Positions 47,782 through 56,089 of a stretch of 57,201 bases of DNA are shown here, in pieces. The DNA lies in the IMG/VR virus record IMGVR_UViG_3300036766_001162, positions 1 to 57,201 of that record, one strand, 5' to 3'. The notes below the pieces were generated by a model. The model was not told the DNA's origin and did not search any database. It saw only the letters and a list, made by a program, of their open reading frames with translations. Every line of letters starts with the position of its first letter. The stretch's first letter is position 1. Both the position numbers and the translations under genes were made by a program. Origin of the DNA: a virus.

Positions 47782-48213
47782 TCATGGGCCGACCACGATC
47801 TCGAACGGGACCAGCGCCACGGCCTGATCGCCGAGCGAGCCGTCGTCCCGGATGATCGGTCCCGGGCCGAGCCGCACCACGTCGACCAGGCCGCCGAGCG
47901 TCTGCGGCTGCCCGAGGACATCCGCCGCCAGCACCGTCTCGATCGGATCGAGGAGCGCGGAGAGCACCGTCGAGGGCGCCACGGTCCGATCCGCCGTGTT
48001 CGCGTACACGTAGAGCTCCCCGTGGACCGTCCACTTCACCGCCGCGGCGGACTTGAGGTACTCCGGCACCTCGTGCAGCACCGCCAGGAAGAGCGCCGGC
48101 TGCTGATTCGGCGGCACGTCCGCCCAGTGCTGCACCCGTCGGCTCTTGGTCACCCAGCGCGCATCCGCCGCGAGGAGCGCCCAGAGCGCCGCCAGGATGG
48201 GTTCCCGGGTCAC
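47782..48213 (-). CDS. Tail terminator/completion-like protein
   Basis: A 143-residue protein: REPILAALWALLAADARWVT, QPALFLAVLHEVPEYLKSAA, VHGELYVYANTADRTVAPST, VALVPFEIVVGP. Size, beta-strand pattern and place between the HK97 gp10-like and tail tube genes match tail-terminator proteins (lambda gpU type), which cap the tube and join it to the head. Assignment by context and pattern. Confidence 0.68.
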   Translation of the reverse strand: MTREPILAALWALLAADARWVTKSRRVQHWADVPPNQQPALFLAVLHEVPEYLKSAAAVKWTVHGELYVYANTADRTVAPSTVLSALLDPIETVLAADVLGQPQTLGGLVDVVRLGPGPIIRDDGSLGDQAVALVPFEIVVGP

Positions 48214-48704
48214 GCATGCACCGCCTCGGCAATCCCGGCCCGGAGTCCGTCGAGAATCGCCGGCCGCTGCTCGGTAAGCGCGCTCCGCAAGAACGATCGC
48301 TCGGGGAGGTGCAGGCGGCGCGTATGCGCGCGCACGCTGACGCTGACGGGTGCGATCGCGTGTCCGAAGGCGTTCGACACCGTGCGGGTGTGTGCCGGGA
48401 CGCTAACGGTTCCCGTGAAGCCGTACTCATGCGCGCGGCCGTAGACGACCGTCGGGCCGCTGAAGATGCCGACGCGGCCGGTCACCGTGTCCCCGCTCGC
48501 GGTCACCGTCTCCGCGATCGAGGCGCGGAGGTGCCCGGTGCGGTTCTTCAGCACCTGCCCCGAGAGTTTCGCCTCCTTGACGGTCCGTTGGAGCCCCAGC
48601 ATGAGGCGGGTCATCACAGGCTGCAGGCGCTGCACGAGCACGCCCGGGAGCGCCCGGAACCGCTCGATCAGCTCGCGGTCGCCCACCACCGTGACGGTGA
48701 TCAT
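48210..48704 (-). CDS. HK97 gp10-like head-tail connector protein
   Basis: A 164-residue protein of the HK97 gp10 family: VVGDRELIERFRALPGVLVQ, LKNRTGHLRASIAETVTASG, VVYGRAHEYGFTGTVSVPAH and LPERSFLRSALTEQRPAILD. The R-T-G-x-L-R-x-S, Y-x-x-x-x-E-Y-G and R-x-F-L-R-x-A-L motifs define it. It forms part of the neck between head and tail. ATGA overlaps on both sides. Confidence 0.85.
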   Translation of the reverse strand: MITVTVVGDRELIERFRALPGVLVQRLQPVMTRLMLGLQRTVKEAKLSGQVLKNRTGHLRASIAETVTASGDTVTGRVGIFSGPTVVYGRAHEYGFTGTVSVPAHTRTVSNAFGHAIAPVSVSVRAHTRRLHLPERSFLRSALTEQRPAILDGLRAGIAEAVHA

Positions 48705-49267
48705 GCGGGCACGATCCGGCGGAGCCCCTGGAGCGTCCGTATGGCGCGATCGGGCATCGCGCGCTGCATGTAGGTGATCACCTCACCCGCCAGCGTCTTC
48801 GACTGCACGTCGATCCGATCCTTCGACTTGTAGACCAGCGCGCAGAGATCGATGCAGGTCTGCGCGATCATGGGTGGCAGCGTGTCGGCGTCGAACCCGG
48901 CGGTTCGGACGACGCGCACGTTCTGGACGCCCTTCGTGAAGCGGTAGCCCCGGAGATAGACCGCGACGTCATCGTGGACCCATCCGGCCGCGATGTCCGT
49001 CGGCGCCCGCGGGAGCGTGGCGCCGTCCACGGTGACCAGTTGCACGAGGGTCACTGGGACCTGCGGCAGGACGAGCGTCCAGCCGCCCGTACCGTTGAAC
49101 CGCGAGTCGTAGTCGTCCGCCAGCAACGGAGCGCCGATCTCCTGGACGATCCAGTCGGAGACGGCCGTGATGAGATCGCCGAGCAGTGCGTCGTCCGCGG
49201 TGCTCCCACTCGGGATTCCGAGGAACGTCTTGAGCTTCGGCAGCGTGCACAGGTCCCCCGCGGCCAT
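48701..49267 (-). CDS. Head-tail connector (HK97 gp6-like)
   Basis: A 188-residue helical protein: LCTLPKLKTFLGIPSGSTAD, DALLGDLITAVSDWIVQEIG, VVRTAGFDADTLPPMIAQTC and LVYKSKDRIDVQSKTLAG. The opening L-x-x-L-K-x-F-L-G-I and following D-D-A-L-L pattern match the gp6-like connector that binds beneath the portal. In the usual place two genes after the capsid. Confidence 0.85.
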   Translation of the reverse strand: MAAGDLCTLPKLKTFLGIPSGSTADDALLGDLITAVSDWIVQEIGAPLLADDYDSRFNGTGGWTLVLPQVPVTLVQLVTVDGATLPRAPTDIAAGWVHDDVAVYLRGYRFTKGVQNVRVVRTAGFDADTLPPMIAQTCIDLCALVYKSKDRIDVQSKTLAGEVITYMQRAMPDRAIRTLQGLRRIVPA

Positions 49268-49270
49268 GGG

Positions 49271-49537
49271 TCACTCGGCCGCGTCCCCCTTGGTACGGCG
49301 CCGCTTGCCCGATTCGGGAGCCTCGGCGGAGTCCGGGGCGTCGGTCGCGTCCCCTTCCCCCGGCGCCACGGAGGCAACCGGCGCGGTGGGATCGGCCATC
49401 GGCGCGTGGCCGTGCCGCAGGAGTTCGCCCAAGGCTTCGTCGGGCAGGCCCGAGACGATCCCGTCCGGGTCGGGGGCATACTCCCGCCCCCAGAACCCGA
49501 ACGAGCACGCCTCAGGCTTGAGCTTCGCGCGGAACAT
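49271..49537 (-). CDS. Small acidic protein after the capsid gene
   Basis: An 88-residue protein, FRAKLKPEACSFGFWGREYA, GLPDEALGELLRHGHAPMAD and a disordered Ala/Pro/Glu-rich end. Small proteins at this place often complete the head or bind the capsid; nothing more specific can be seen. Confidence 0.58.
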   Translation of the reverse strand: MFRAKLKPEACSFGFWGREYAPDPDGIVSGLPDEALGELLRHGHAPMADPTAPVASVAPGEGDATDAPDSAEAPESGKRRRTKGDAAE

Positions 49538-49541
49538 CGGC

Positions 49542-51062
49542 CTACGCGATGCCCGGCTTGATGTTGTAGATCATGCCGAAGGCCGGCGGGAAGTAGCACT
49601 GGAGCACTTCGTTGCAGTACACGCCGTACTGGTACTTCGGCGTGGTCATCGGCCACTCGGTCTGGAACCACTCCCGGACCGCCTTCAACTGCAGGATGTT
49701 GCTGAAGTTGGCGGTCGCGTACGGGATCGTCTCCGTGAAGAACAGGATCATGCCGGGCGGCGCGTCGGGGTGCAGGATGATCTTGATCACTTTCCCGCCG
49801 CCGAGCGCCGTCTTGTTGATGTAGCCCGCAACCGAGCTGCCGCCGACCAGACCGGCCAAGCCGCCAGCGCCGATGTCCATGACGTTCCGGAACAGCGGCG
49901 CGCCACCGTTCTTCACGATCAGGTTGTTCAGATCGACGCACTGCTGGGACTGCATGATCATGTAGTCGGGGCTGAGCCGCGACGTGTCCCAGAAGGCCTG
50001 CAGCGCCGTGTTGATCTGGGCGCAGCCGCCCGCGTCGTCCGTGACGAGCTGGACGTTGTCGAGGGAGGCGACGTAGGAGCCAGAGCCAGACTTCGTGATG
50101 AACGAGATCAGGCCGTTGAAGACGTAGGGGTTGGCCGAGTGATCGGTCGCGAAGTTGGCGCCGACCGCGCCCGCGAACCCCGTGCCGACCGAGGGGGCCG
50201 TGACCGTGGCCGTAATGGTGTAGGCGTTGACCGTGACGATGGCGCCGAGGTTGCAGTTGGTGGTGGCATCGGCGCCCCAGAAGAGCGCGTAGGCGACGGC
50301 TCCGGGGACGGCGACCCAGGAGCAATCGATGCGGCCCGTGCTGCCCGAGGCGACCGTGGCCGTCCCGTCCGCGGACACGATCGAGGAGCCGGCATTCATG
50401 GTCGTAGTCGTGCCGCCATCGCCCGAGACGACGGCCTGCGTGACCGGAATCCCGAGCGTCAGGCTGGCCCGCTTGTAGCCCGCGAGCGTGAGCGCGACCG
50501 CGCGGACGTGGTAGGTGGCCGCCGCGAGGGTGCCTCCCGTGATGGCGCCCGTCTGCGTCACCGTCGTGCTGGTGCCGAGGGCGTTGGTGCCGTTGCCGCC
50601 GACGACGAGCTGCTCCTCGCCGATGCGCGCGGCCTTCAGCAGGTTGAGCGCCATGAGCGCCCGGATGTTGTCGAAGCCCTGCGCGGCCCACTCGGCCTGC
50701 CAGTCAGCGCTGGCCTCCAGGCCGACCGTGACGTAGGTGGCCGTGTTGCGGGTCGTGTTGACGTCCATCACGCCCGCGCGCGTCCCACTCGGCACGCCCA
50801 TCGGCAGGTTCGCCGTGTTGATGGCCGTGACGGAATCCCAGTTGGTCGCTGTGCCGCCGACGCCGGGCACGCGCGGGATCATGCGGATCAGCGGCGTGAT
50901 CTCGGGCACGGTGATCTTCGCCTGTGCCTCGAGGTCGTAGTAGTTGATCGGGCTGGTGCTCGTGCTCGGCAGCCCGAAGGTGGCCTTGGCCAGCATGTCG
51001 GGCGGCAGACTCCGCAGCACCGCATTCAGGTTCGCCAGGGCCTCGTTTCCCGTCTGGTTCAT
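49542..51062 (-). CDS. Major capsid protein with an inserted Ig/fibronectin-like domain
   Basis: A 506-residue HK97-fold capsid protein. The N-terminal arm and P-domain start (YYDLEAQAKITVPEITPLIR, MIPRVPGVGGTATNWDSVTA) and the C-terminal part (LSPDYMIMQSQQCVDLNNLI, ILHPDAPPGMILFFTETIPY, EWFQTEWPMTTPKYQYGVY) are typical. Residues about 165-295 form an insertion (TYHVRAVALTLAGYKRASLT, RIDCSWVAVPGAVAYALFWG) resembling an immunoglobulin or fibronectin domain, probably displayed on the head. The upstream protease/scaffold supports the assignment. Confidence 0.9.
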   Translation of the reverse strand: MNQTGNEALANLNAVLRSLPPDMLAKATFGLPSTSTSPINYYDLEAQAKITVPEITPLIRMIPRVPGVGGTATNWDSVTAINTANLPMGVPSGTRAGVMDVNTTRNTATYVTVGLEASADWQAEWAAQGFDNIRALMALNLLKAARIGEEQLVVGGNGTNALGTSTTVTQTGAITGGTLAAATYHVRAVALTLAGYKRASLTLGIPVTQAVVSGDGGTTTTMNAGSSIVSADGTATVASGSTGRIDCSWVAVPGAVAYALFWGADATTNCNLGAIVTVNAYTITATVTAPSVGTGFAGAVGANFATDHSANPYVFNGLISFITKSGSGSYVASLDNVQLVTDDAGGCAQINTALQAFWDTSRLSPDYMIMQSQQCVDLNNLIVKNGGAPLFRNVMDIGAGGLAGLVGGSSVAGYINKTALGGGKVIKIILHPDAPPGMILFFTETIPYATANFSNILQLKAVREWFQTEWPMTTPKYQYGVYCNEVLQCYFPPAFGMIYNIKPGIA

Positions 51063-51098
51063 TGCGTCCTCCTCCTCATCCCATCCGTGGCGAACCGG

Positions 51099-52487
51099 TC
51101 AGGCCGTCGCCGCAGCGCCGATGGGGTACATCGGTCGCGGCGTGCGATGGGCGCGCTTCGTGAGTGCCAGGGCGCGCTCCATCGGGTCGGCGATCTTCGC
51201 GATGTTCGCGTCGCTCAGCGGATCGTCCACGGGATCGAGGCCGAGCGCCTTCTCGGCGGCGACACTGGCCACGCCCTTGCCGGGGCCCGGGCTGGTCTCG
51301 AGCGCCGCCAGCCGGGCGCCCTGCGCCTCGAGCGCCTTGGTGAGCGCGTCGCGCTGCGCCTTCGGCTCCGTCAGCGCGGTGGCGATGGCCTTCTCGACGG
51401 TCTCGCCGATCGCCTTCGTCACCGACTCGGTGAGGCCCTTCGTGAGGACCGTGTCGCGCTCGTCGAGCGCCGCCTTGAGTTGCGTGGCATCCATCTCCGC
51501 TCCCTCCACCGCGCCTACCGGCGCTGCCTTCGTCGCTGCGCAGTCGGCGCCCAAAGCGACCGACGTGTCGTGCATGCTGTTCAGCCGCTTCTGATCGGCG
51601 CTCGAGTTCCGCCGGCCACTCTTCTCGAGGCCGTCGGTGCGGGCCGCGAGGAGCGCCAGGCCCCCGGCGTCACCGGGCAGCGCGGCGGTCGCTTCCGCGA
51701 CCTCTTCTTCGGCCATCGCGACCAAGGCGTCGCCGAGCGCGCGGACGCTGGCGGCCAGGCGCGCCGGGACCGTGCTACCGTCGCCCTCGTAGTCCGCCTC
51801 GTCGGTGGCGTCCGACGTGAGCCAGCGCAAATCGTCGAGCAGAGAGGCCAGGCGCCCGACCGACCAGAGACCCTTCCCGAGCGGCGCGTCGGCCGCGAGC
51901 CCCGTGGCCATGAGCGCCGCGAGAGCTGCGGCCCCCCGATCCCGAAGCGCGACCAGCGCCGCGCGGGTCGGCGCGACCGCGGCGGGCGCCTGGAACTTCC
52001 GCAACTCCGTCGACCCGTCGGCCTTGAGCGCCTCGAACGTGGCGCCCACCATGCACGGGTTGTCGACCAGCGAGCCTTCGCTCGGCTTGGCGACGTACCG
52101 CGTGACGTTCTTCCGCGTCGCGTCGGGCTCGCGGCTGACATAGGCGCCGCCGAGCGAGAACCCGGTGTAGACGCCCTCCGCGCACTTCTGCCAGGCGGCC
52201 TCGTCGACGACCTTGGCGCCGACCCGGACCTTCTTCGCGGCGTCGTCGAAGTCCATCGCGATGAACTTCCCGGCCGCCGTCTGGCCGTGCATCTCGCGAA
52301 GATTGCCGAGGCTGACGCCGCCGGTGCGCTTTGCGAAATCATCGCTCCACGCCTGAAAATGCGGCTTTGAACCCGCGTAGTCGAAGATCTCGCGGACCTT
52401 GTCGACGGCCTCTTCAGCGAGAACGCCCCAGACCTCGCGGCGCTCCAGATCGACTTTGGTGATCGGAACGAAGAGCCGGCACTTCAT
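51099..52487 (-). CDS. Prohead protease with C-terminal scaffold region (XkdF-like)
   Basis: A 462-residue protein. The first 160 residues resemble XkdF-type proteases: LFVPITKVDLERREVWGVLA, GGVSLGNLREMHGQTAAGKF, KCAEGVYTGFSLGGAYVSRE, EGSLVDNPCMVGATFEALKA. The likely catalytic pair is the His of REMHG with the Ser of GFSLGG. The rest is Ala/Leu-rich helical, with AALDERDTVLTKGLTESVTK, as expected of an internal scaffold removed during maturation. It lies directly before the capsid gene. Confidence 0.85.
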   Translation of the reverse strand: MKCRLFVPITKVDLERREVWGVLAEEAVDKVREIFDYAGSKPHFQAWSDDFAKRTGGVSLGNLREMHGQTAAGKFIAMDFDDAAKKVRVGAKVVDEAAWQKCAEGVYTGFSLGGAYVSREPDATRKNVTRYVAKPSEGSLVDNPCMVGATFEALKADGSTELRKFQAPAAVAPTRAALVALRDRGAAALAALMATGLAADAPLGKGLWSVGRLASLLDDLRWLTSDATDEADYEGDGSTVPARLAASVRALGDALVAMAEEEVAEATAALPGDAGGLALLAARTDGLEKSGRRNSSADQKRLNSMHDTSVALGADCAATKAAPVGAVEGAEMDATQLKAALDERDTVLTKGLTESVTKAIGETVEKAIATALTEPKAQRDALTKALEAQGARLAALETSPGPGKGVASVAAEKALGLDPVDDPLSDANIAKIADPMERALALTKRAHRTPRPMYPIGAAATA

Positions 52488-52517
52488 GTCCAGCCCTCGG
52501 CACCACGCCTATGCGCC

Positions 52518-52539
52518 TGCAGCCAGACTGCGGGGGTTG
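52518..52539. repeat. 22-bp dispersed repeat, copy 2
   Basis: Identical over 22 bases to 7436-7457. On the minus strand a 27-codon frame (52592-52509) runs through it, ending INPRSLAAGA; both copies encode NPRSLAA. It lies in the gap between the protease start and the next gene upstream. Confidence 0.85.
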
Positions 52540-52636
52540 ATGCGCAAGTGGCGGGCGTGCCCTTCTGCCGCCTTTCTCGTGGGCACGGCCATCGGGCGAC
52601 GGATTCGTGCGACACCGTCCTGCGCCCGCGAGCGTG

Positions 52637-52981
52637 TCAGCCGAGGTCGTCTTGCACCACGATCGACACGTAGCCGCCGTCGGGGACGCTCTCGACGATG
52701 CCGCCGCTGTAGGTGATCTCCCACTGCGCTTGGAACACCCCGACGGCCGCGGTGCCCCCCGCTCCCCAGCCGTACTCGACGATGCCGTTCGGCGCATCGA
52801 TCACCGTGGCTGGAGCGCCGACGATCTGGGCCCCGCTGCCGGGGTCGCGCATGAGGAAGCGGACGGTGCCGCCCGTCAGGTCGACGGCGATGAACGTGCC
52901 CGAGCCTACCGGACTCTCCTTCTGCAGGGTCATCCGGATCGGCTTCGTATCGCGACGGTTCGTCTTGAAGGGTCGTGCCAT
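52637..52981 (-). CDS. Small virion protein, BppU-like N-terminal domain fold
   Basis: A 114-residue protein: ARPFKTNRRDTKPIRMTLQK, FIAVDLTGGTVRFLMRDPGS, APNGIVEYGWGAGG, VFQAQWEITYSGGIVESVPD. The V-D-L-T-G-G-T-V-R-F-x-M-R-D phrase is characteristic of the beta-sandwich at the start of baseplate upper proteins (BppU/DUF2479). Stand-alone, it is probably a small appendage or joining protein. ATG 52981 is chosen; the frame open to 53401 is a shadow of the repeat gene. Confidence 0.68.
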   Translation of the reverse strand: MARPFKTNRRDTKPIRMTLQKESPVGSGTFIAVDLTGGTVRFLMRDPGSGAQIVGAPATVIDAPNGIVEYGWGAGGTAAVGVFQAQWEITYSGGIVESVPDGGYVSIVVQDDLG

Positions 52982-52983
52982 AG

Positions 52984-54540
52984 CTATGCAGCCTCCTCGA
53001 GCGTGATGGTGCGCGGTGTGCTGGGGGTCGCGCGAGTTCGGGACGGCACAAGGGTAGCGCGCGCCGCCGGCGTGGCGAGGAGTCCCTGCGTCTCGGGCGT
53101 GACCAGGACGGCCCGGCTGCGCGCGCGATGCTTCGCAACCAGCGTCGGGATGCCGGCGCCGGACCCCGTGCCACGGGCCGCGCCCGAAGTAGCGAGTGAC
53201 GCGGCGCCCGCGCCCGCGCCGGTGCCCGTGGCGACGCCGGTGTTGCCGGTCGTGCCGGTCGCCGTCCCGCCGCCCGCTCCCACACCGGCGGCCGCGCCGG
53301 CAGCCGCGAGCGAGGGGACGCCGCTGCTGACCCCACTGCCGGCTGATATCGCCAGGGCCCCGAGGCTCGGTTGTCCCGCGCCGGTGCCCACGCCCGCACA
53401 CAGGCCCGACGCCGAGACCGTCGGCGGCCCGGCCCCACTGCCCGTGCCCGTGCCCGTCGCCGCGCCGGTCGCCCCCGCCGCACCGGTGCCTGCCCCGACG
53501 CCCGCGGCCACGCCGCCGGCACGGACGGTGGGAGCCCCGGTCCCACCCCCAGTACCCGCGGCCGCGCCCGACCCGACGACCGTGGGGACGCCGTTCCCGC
53601 CCCCGACACCCGCGACGGTGCCCGGAGAGGCTACGGATGCGGCCCCGGCCCCGGCGCCCGTGCCGCTCCCCGCGCCCGAGCTGCCCGCGACGCCAGCCCC
53701 CGCGCCAAGCCCGATCGCCGCGCCACCCGCGGCCACCGATGGCGCGCCGCTGCCCGCCCCGCCTCCAGCCGCCGACCCCGCGCTCGAGACATTGATCCCG
53801 ATGCCGGTGCCCGTGCCCGTTCCACTCGAGCTCCCCGCGCTGGTCTCGGTGGCGCCACCGGTGCCCGTCCCGAGGCCGGCACTACTCGCCGTCGTGTCAA
53901 CAGTCGGTGGTCCGGTCCCGGCACCGATCCCCGTCCCGGCTCCGCCTGCCACGATCGATGGCGCGCCGGCGCCGGCACCGATGCCCGGCGCGCTCGCTGC
54001 CACCGAGAGGTTTCCCAGGCTGGCGGAGGCGGTGCCCGTGCCGGCACTGAGGCCCACCACGGAGATCGCGGCGCCGCCGGCGCCCGCGCCCCCCTGCGCG
54101 GCGCTAGCCCCAAGCGCGCCGACAAGCGCGCCGCTCGTCGCGGCGCCGAGACCGGCGCCACTGGCCGGGGTAGCCACCGTGGGTGGCCCGGTCCCCGCGC
54201 CGATCCCGGTCCCGGCGCCCCCGGCGACGATCGCAGGGAGGCCCCCCGTCGTCGCTCCAACGCCAGCGGCACTCGCCGTCGTCCCGAGGAGGAGGCCCGC
54301 GCCCGTCGCCACGCCAGTCCCCGTGCTGATCCCAACGGCCGCGAGTGACGCGCCCCCGCCGCCACTCCCGGTCGCGCCACTGAGACCGGCTGCGACAATG
54401 CGGGGAGTCCCCGTCCCCGCTCCGACAGCCACGGCGGCCGCGGGCGCCGAGAGCGTGGGCATCCCGCTCCCCATCCCGCCGCCCGCGCAGAGCCCGACAT
54501 CCTGCGCCTGGTTCACGGCGGCAAAGATGAGCAGCAGCAT
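52984..54540 (-). CDS. Gly/Ala-rich protein made of about 24 tandem repeats of about 18 residues
   Basis: A 518-residue protein. After a short hydrophobic start (MLLLIFAAVNQAQDVGL), residues about 38-462 are repeats with consensus near AAGxGAGTGxPSVAAxGA, drifting by a residue here and there. The C-terminal 50 residues (TPETQGLLATPAARATLVPS) are different and resemble tails found on small phage head or baseplate proteins. Glycine-rich repeat arrays occur in phage adhesins that form polyglycine helices and in elastic surface proteins. It lies among appendage genes. Function inferred only. Confidence 0.7.
   Translation of the reverse strand: MLLLIFAAVNQAQDVGLCAGGGMGSGMPTLSAPAAAVAVGAGTGTPRIVAAGLSGATGSGGGGASLAAVGISTGTGVATGAGLLLGTTASAAGVGATTGGLPAIVAGGAGTGIGAGTGPPTVATPASGAGLGAATSGALVGALGASAAQGGAGAGGAAISVVGLSAGTGTASASLGNLSVAASAPGIGAGAGAPSIVAGGAGTGIGAGTGPPTVDTTASSAGLGTGTGGATETSAGSSSGTGTGTGIGINVSSAGSAAGGGAGSGAPSVAAGGAAIGLGAGAGVAGSSGAGSGTGAGAGAASVASPGTVAGVGGGNGVPTVVGSGAAAGTGGGTGAPTVRAGGVAAGVGAGTGAAGATGAATGTGTGSGAGPPTVSASGLCAGVGTGAGQPSLGALAISAGSGVSSGVPSLAAAGAAAGVGAGGGTATGTTGNTGVATGTGAGAGAASLATSGAARGTGSGAGIPTLVAKHRARSRAVLVTPETQGLLATPAARATLVPSRTRATPSTPRTITLEEAA
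53155..54429 (-). repeat. Tandem protein-coding repeats (about 54 bp unit)
   Basis: The DNA behind the Gly/Ala repeat array. Units have diverged in sequence, with recurring GCGGGCACGGGCAC-type stretches, so recombination between units is plausible. Some units are nearly the same, for example two both reading VAGGAGTGIGAGTGPPTV. Confidence 0.8.
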
Positions 54541-54580
54541 AGTGACTCGTCAGTTCAACGGAGGACGGAGGGACATGAGG

Positions 54581-55126
54581 TTACGGTCCCTGCACGAGGC
54601 GGAGGGAATCCGGCCGCTTCCCGATCCGGGACATTCGATTCACCCGGGGGAGGGTAGTCACTTCATCCACCGCCCAGTAGACGGACGCGCCATCAACATT
54701 GGTGCCCGTCGGGTTGCTCGCGTTGGTCGTCCCGGTGAAAATCCGGTACTCGCCGCACGCATCCATATCAGTGTCGGCGGTACTGCCTGTCGTCCCGTTG
54801 CACGCGATCGTGGTAAAACTGGCCGTGACCGTCCAGGTCCCCGCAGTCGGACGCTCCAACCCGGCGCATCGGACACAAAGGTGCTCTGCGCTCACCAGGT
54901 TGGTGACATTGATGGACCCGGGGTCCTGCAGGTCGCTGGCTACCTGCGACCGGGTGCCAACCAGCGCGATGCCGTTACCCGCGGTGATGGTGCCGTTCTC
55001 CTCAATGGCGAGGATGGCCCCCTTGACGATCTCGATAGCGGTGGAGCCGCGCCCGTAGGGCCGCACCTCGGCCGGGAGGCTGGGGCCAGCCGGGAGCGGC
55101 CCATTGAAGACCAGGAGCAAGCTCAT
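54581..55126 (-). CDS. Beta-rich small protein, member of the appendage paralogue set
   Basis: A 181-residue protein with no obvious signal peptide. SLLLVFNGPLPAGPSLPAEV, a strand-rich centre (AIEIVKGAILAIEENGTITA), then LCVRCAGLERPTAGTWTVTA and CNGTTGSTADTDMDACGEYR. Its layout of paired Cys and the phrase C-x-x-x-x-x-R-P-x-A-G-T recalls the two small exported proteins upstream, but similarity is weak. ATGA overlap with the upstream stop. Confidence 0.6.
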   Translation of the reverse strand: MSLLLVFNGPLPAGPSLPAEVRPYGRGSTAIEIVKGAILAIEENGTITAGNGIALVGTRSQVASDLQDPGSINVTNLVSAEHLCVRCAGLERPTAGTWTVTASFTTIACNGTTGSTADTDMDACGEYRIFTGTTNASNPTGTNVDGASVYWAVDEVTTLPRVNRMSRIGKRPDSLRLVQGP

Positions 55127-55599
55127 CCGCTCGTCATTTCCACATCACAGGTTGCGTTCGACAATAGTGGGACAGAGGCCCCAACAACGCGAATGACCAT
55201 GCGACTCCCCGCAGGCACCACAGCCCCAGTCGTCAGTTCCGCACTGCACGTACAGTTAGGCACCGTACAGCTCGATGTGGTGGTGCAGGTCAACGACGGA
55301 CTCAAATCCGCCGGAGTACACGCGGAGGTACTGCAGGCGCGCACCGTAAAAGACCGCGTATGCGTCCCCGGGCTGACATCCATCGCACACGCTAATCGCC
55401 AGATAACGAACTGCTGGGCCGTCACATAGTTAGTATTCGCGGCAGTTGTCGTTGTCGCCGCGATACCATCCAGTGACATGAACTGGGCCGCGGAGGAGGC
55501 AGGCAGGGCAATCACCGTGCTATGCATAATGAAGTTCTCCGCCCAGGAAGCCCCGCAGAAGAACAGCACCCCTACAATCCCCACAATGACGCGGTGCAT
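55123..55599 (-). CDS. Small exported Cys-containing protein, paralogue of the upstream gene
   Basis: A 158-residue protein with a signal peptide (RVIVGIVGVLFFCGASWA). The mature part has ENFIMHSTVIALPASSAAQF, YVTAQQFVIWRLACAMDVSP, GTHTRSFTVRACSTSACTPA, DLSPSLTCTTTSSCTVPNCT. It is clearly related to the next gene upstream (LACxxDVxPGxxTRxFT; DLSPSLTC). Several paired Cys suggest disulfides. Function unknown; the same module seems to close the large beta-helix protein. Confidence 0.78.
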   Translation of the reverse strand: MHRVIVGIVGVLFFCGASWAENFIMHSTVIALPASSAAQFMSLDGIAATTTTAANTNYVTAQQFVIWRLACAMDVSPGTHTRSFTVRACSTSACTPADLSPSLTCTTTSSCTVPNCTCSAELTTGAVVPAGSRMVIRVVGASVPLLSNATCDVEMTSG

Positions 55600-55600
55600 T

Positions 55601-56089
55601 TTAGTCGCTCGTGGCTTCCACGTCGCAGGTCCCGGTCGCCACCGCGATGCCGCTTTGGGCTACGGACTTTACAAATACGCTGGTCCCAGCCGCCACGGGA
55701 GACCCTGTACTCTCCCCCGTACACGTACAGGCGGGAACGGTACAGCTCGCCGAAATCGTACAGGTCAACGACGGACTCAAATCCGCCGGAGGAGTCGCCT
55801 GAGTACACGCAGACACACTACAACTAGACAGCGTAAATATCCGCGTAAATGCCCCTGGATTCACATCCACTGAGCACGCGAGGCGATACAATACCAGGTT
55901 GCGTGGAGTCACATACCCCGCATTTCCCGCCGCGCGCCCAATCGTGGTCGTTTGCCCGTAGACCCCCTGCAGGGGAAGATAATTTGCCGTCGTGGAATTT
56001 GGGAGCCCAATCGCCGTCGCATGGTACACGTAATTATCCGCACGGGCCGCCCCCGCGAGAACCCAGAGCAGGAGGAGCAGGCGTCGCAT
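55601..56089 (-). CDS. Small exported Cys-containing protein, paralogue of the downstream gene
   Basis: A 162-residue protein with a clear signal peptide (RRLLLLLWVLAGAARA). The mature part has DNYVYHATAIGLPNSTTANY, GYVTPRNLVLYRLACSVDVN, PGAFTRIFTLSSCSVSACTQ, DLSPSLTCTISASCTVPACT and ends GTCDVEATSD. About half the positions look shared with its downstream neighbour. ATG 56089 overlaps the beta-helix stop as ATGA. The frame open to 56125 is not needed. Confidence 0.8.
   Translation of the reverse strand: MRRLLLLLWVLAGAARADNYVYHATAIGLPNSTTANYLPLQGVYGQTTTIGRAAGNAGYVTPRNLVLYRLACSVDVNPGAFTRIFTLSSCSVSACTQATPPADLSPSLTCTISASCTVPACTCTGESTGSPVAAGTSVFVKSVAQSGIAVATGTCDVEATSD

Noticed and set aside
49167-52370. 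Plus-strand ORF of 1067 codons over capsid and protease genes
   Set aside because: GC-rich shadow; Arg/His/Gly/Asp-heavy composition and no domains, opposite well-recognised head genes.
53155-54429. CRISPR-like array
   Set aside because: The periodicity is about 54 bp but units are diverged, in one protein frame, with no constant repeat and variable spacer pattern; no cas genes.
52607-55429. Plus-strand ORF of 940 codons, rich in Pro/Ala/Val repeats
   Set aside because: It mirrors the Gly/Ala repeat gene and its neighbours, crossing several minus-strand gene boundaries that have ATGA overlaps and signal peptides.
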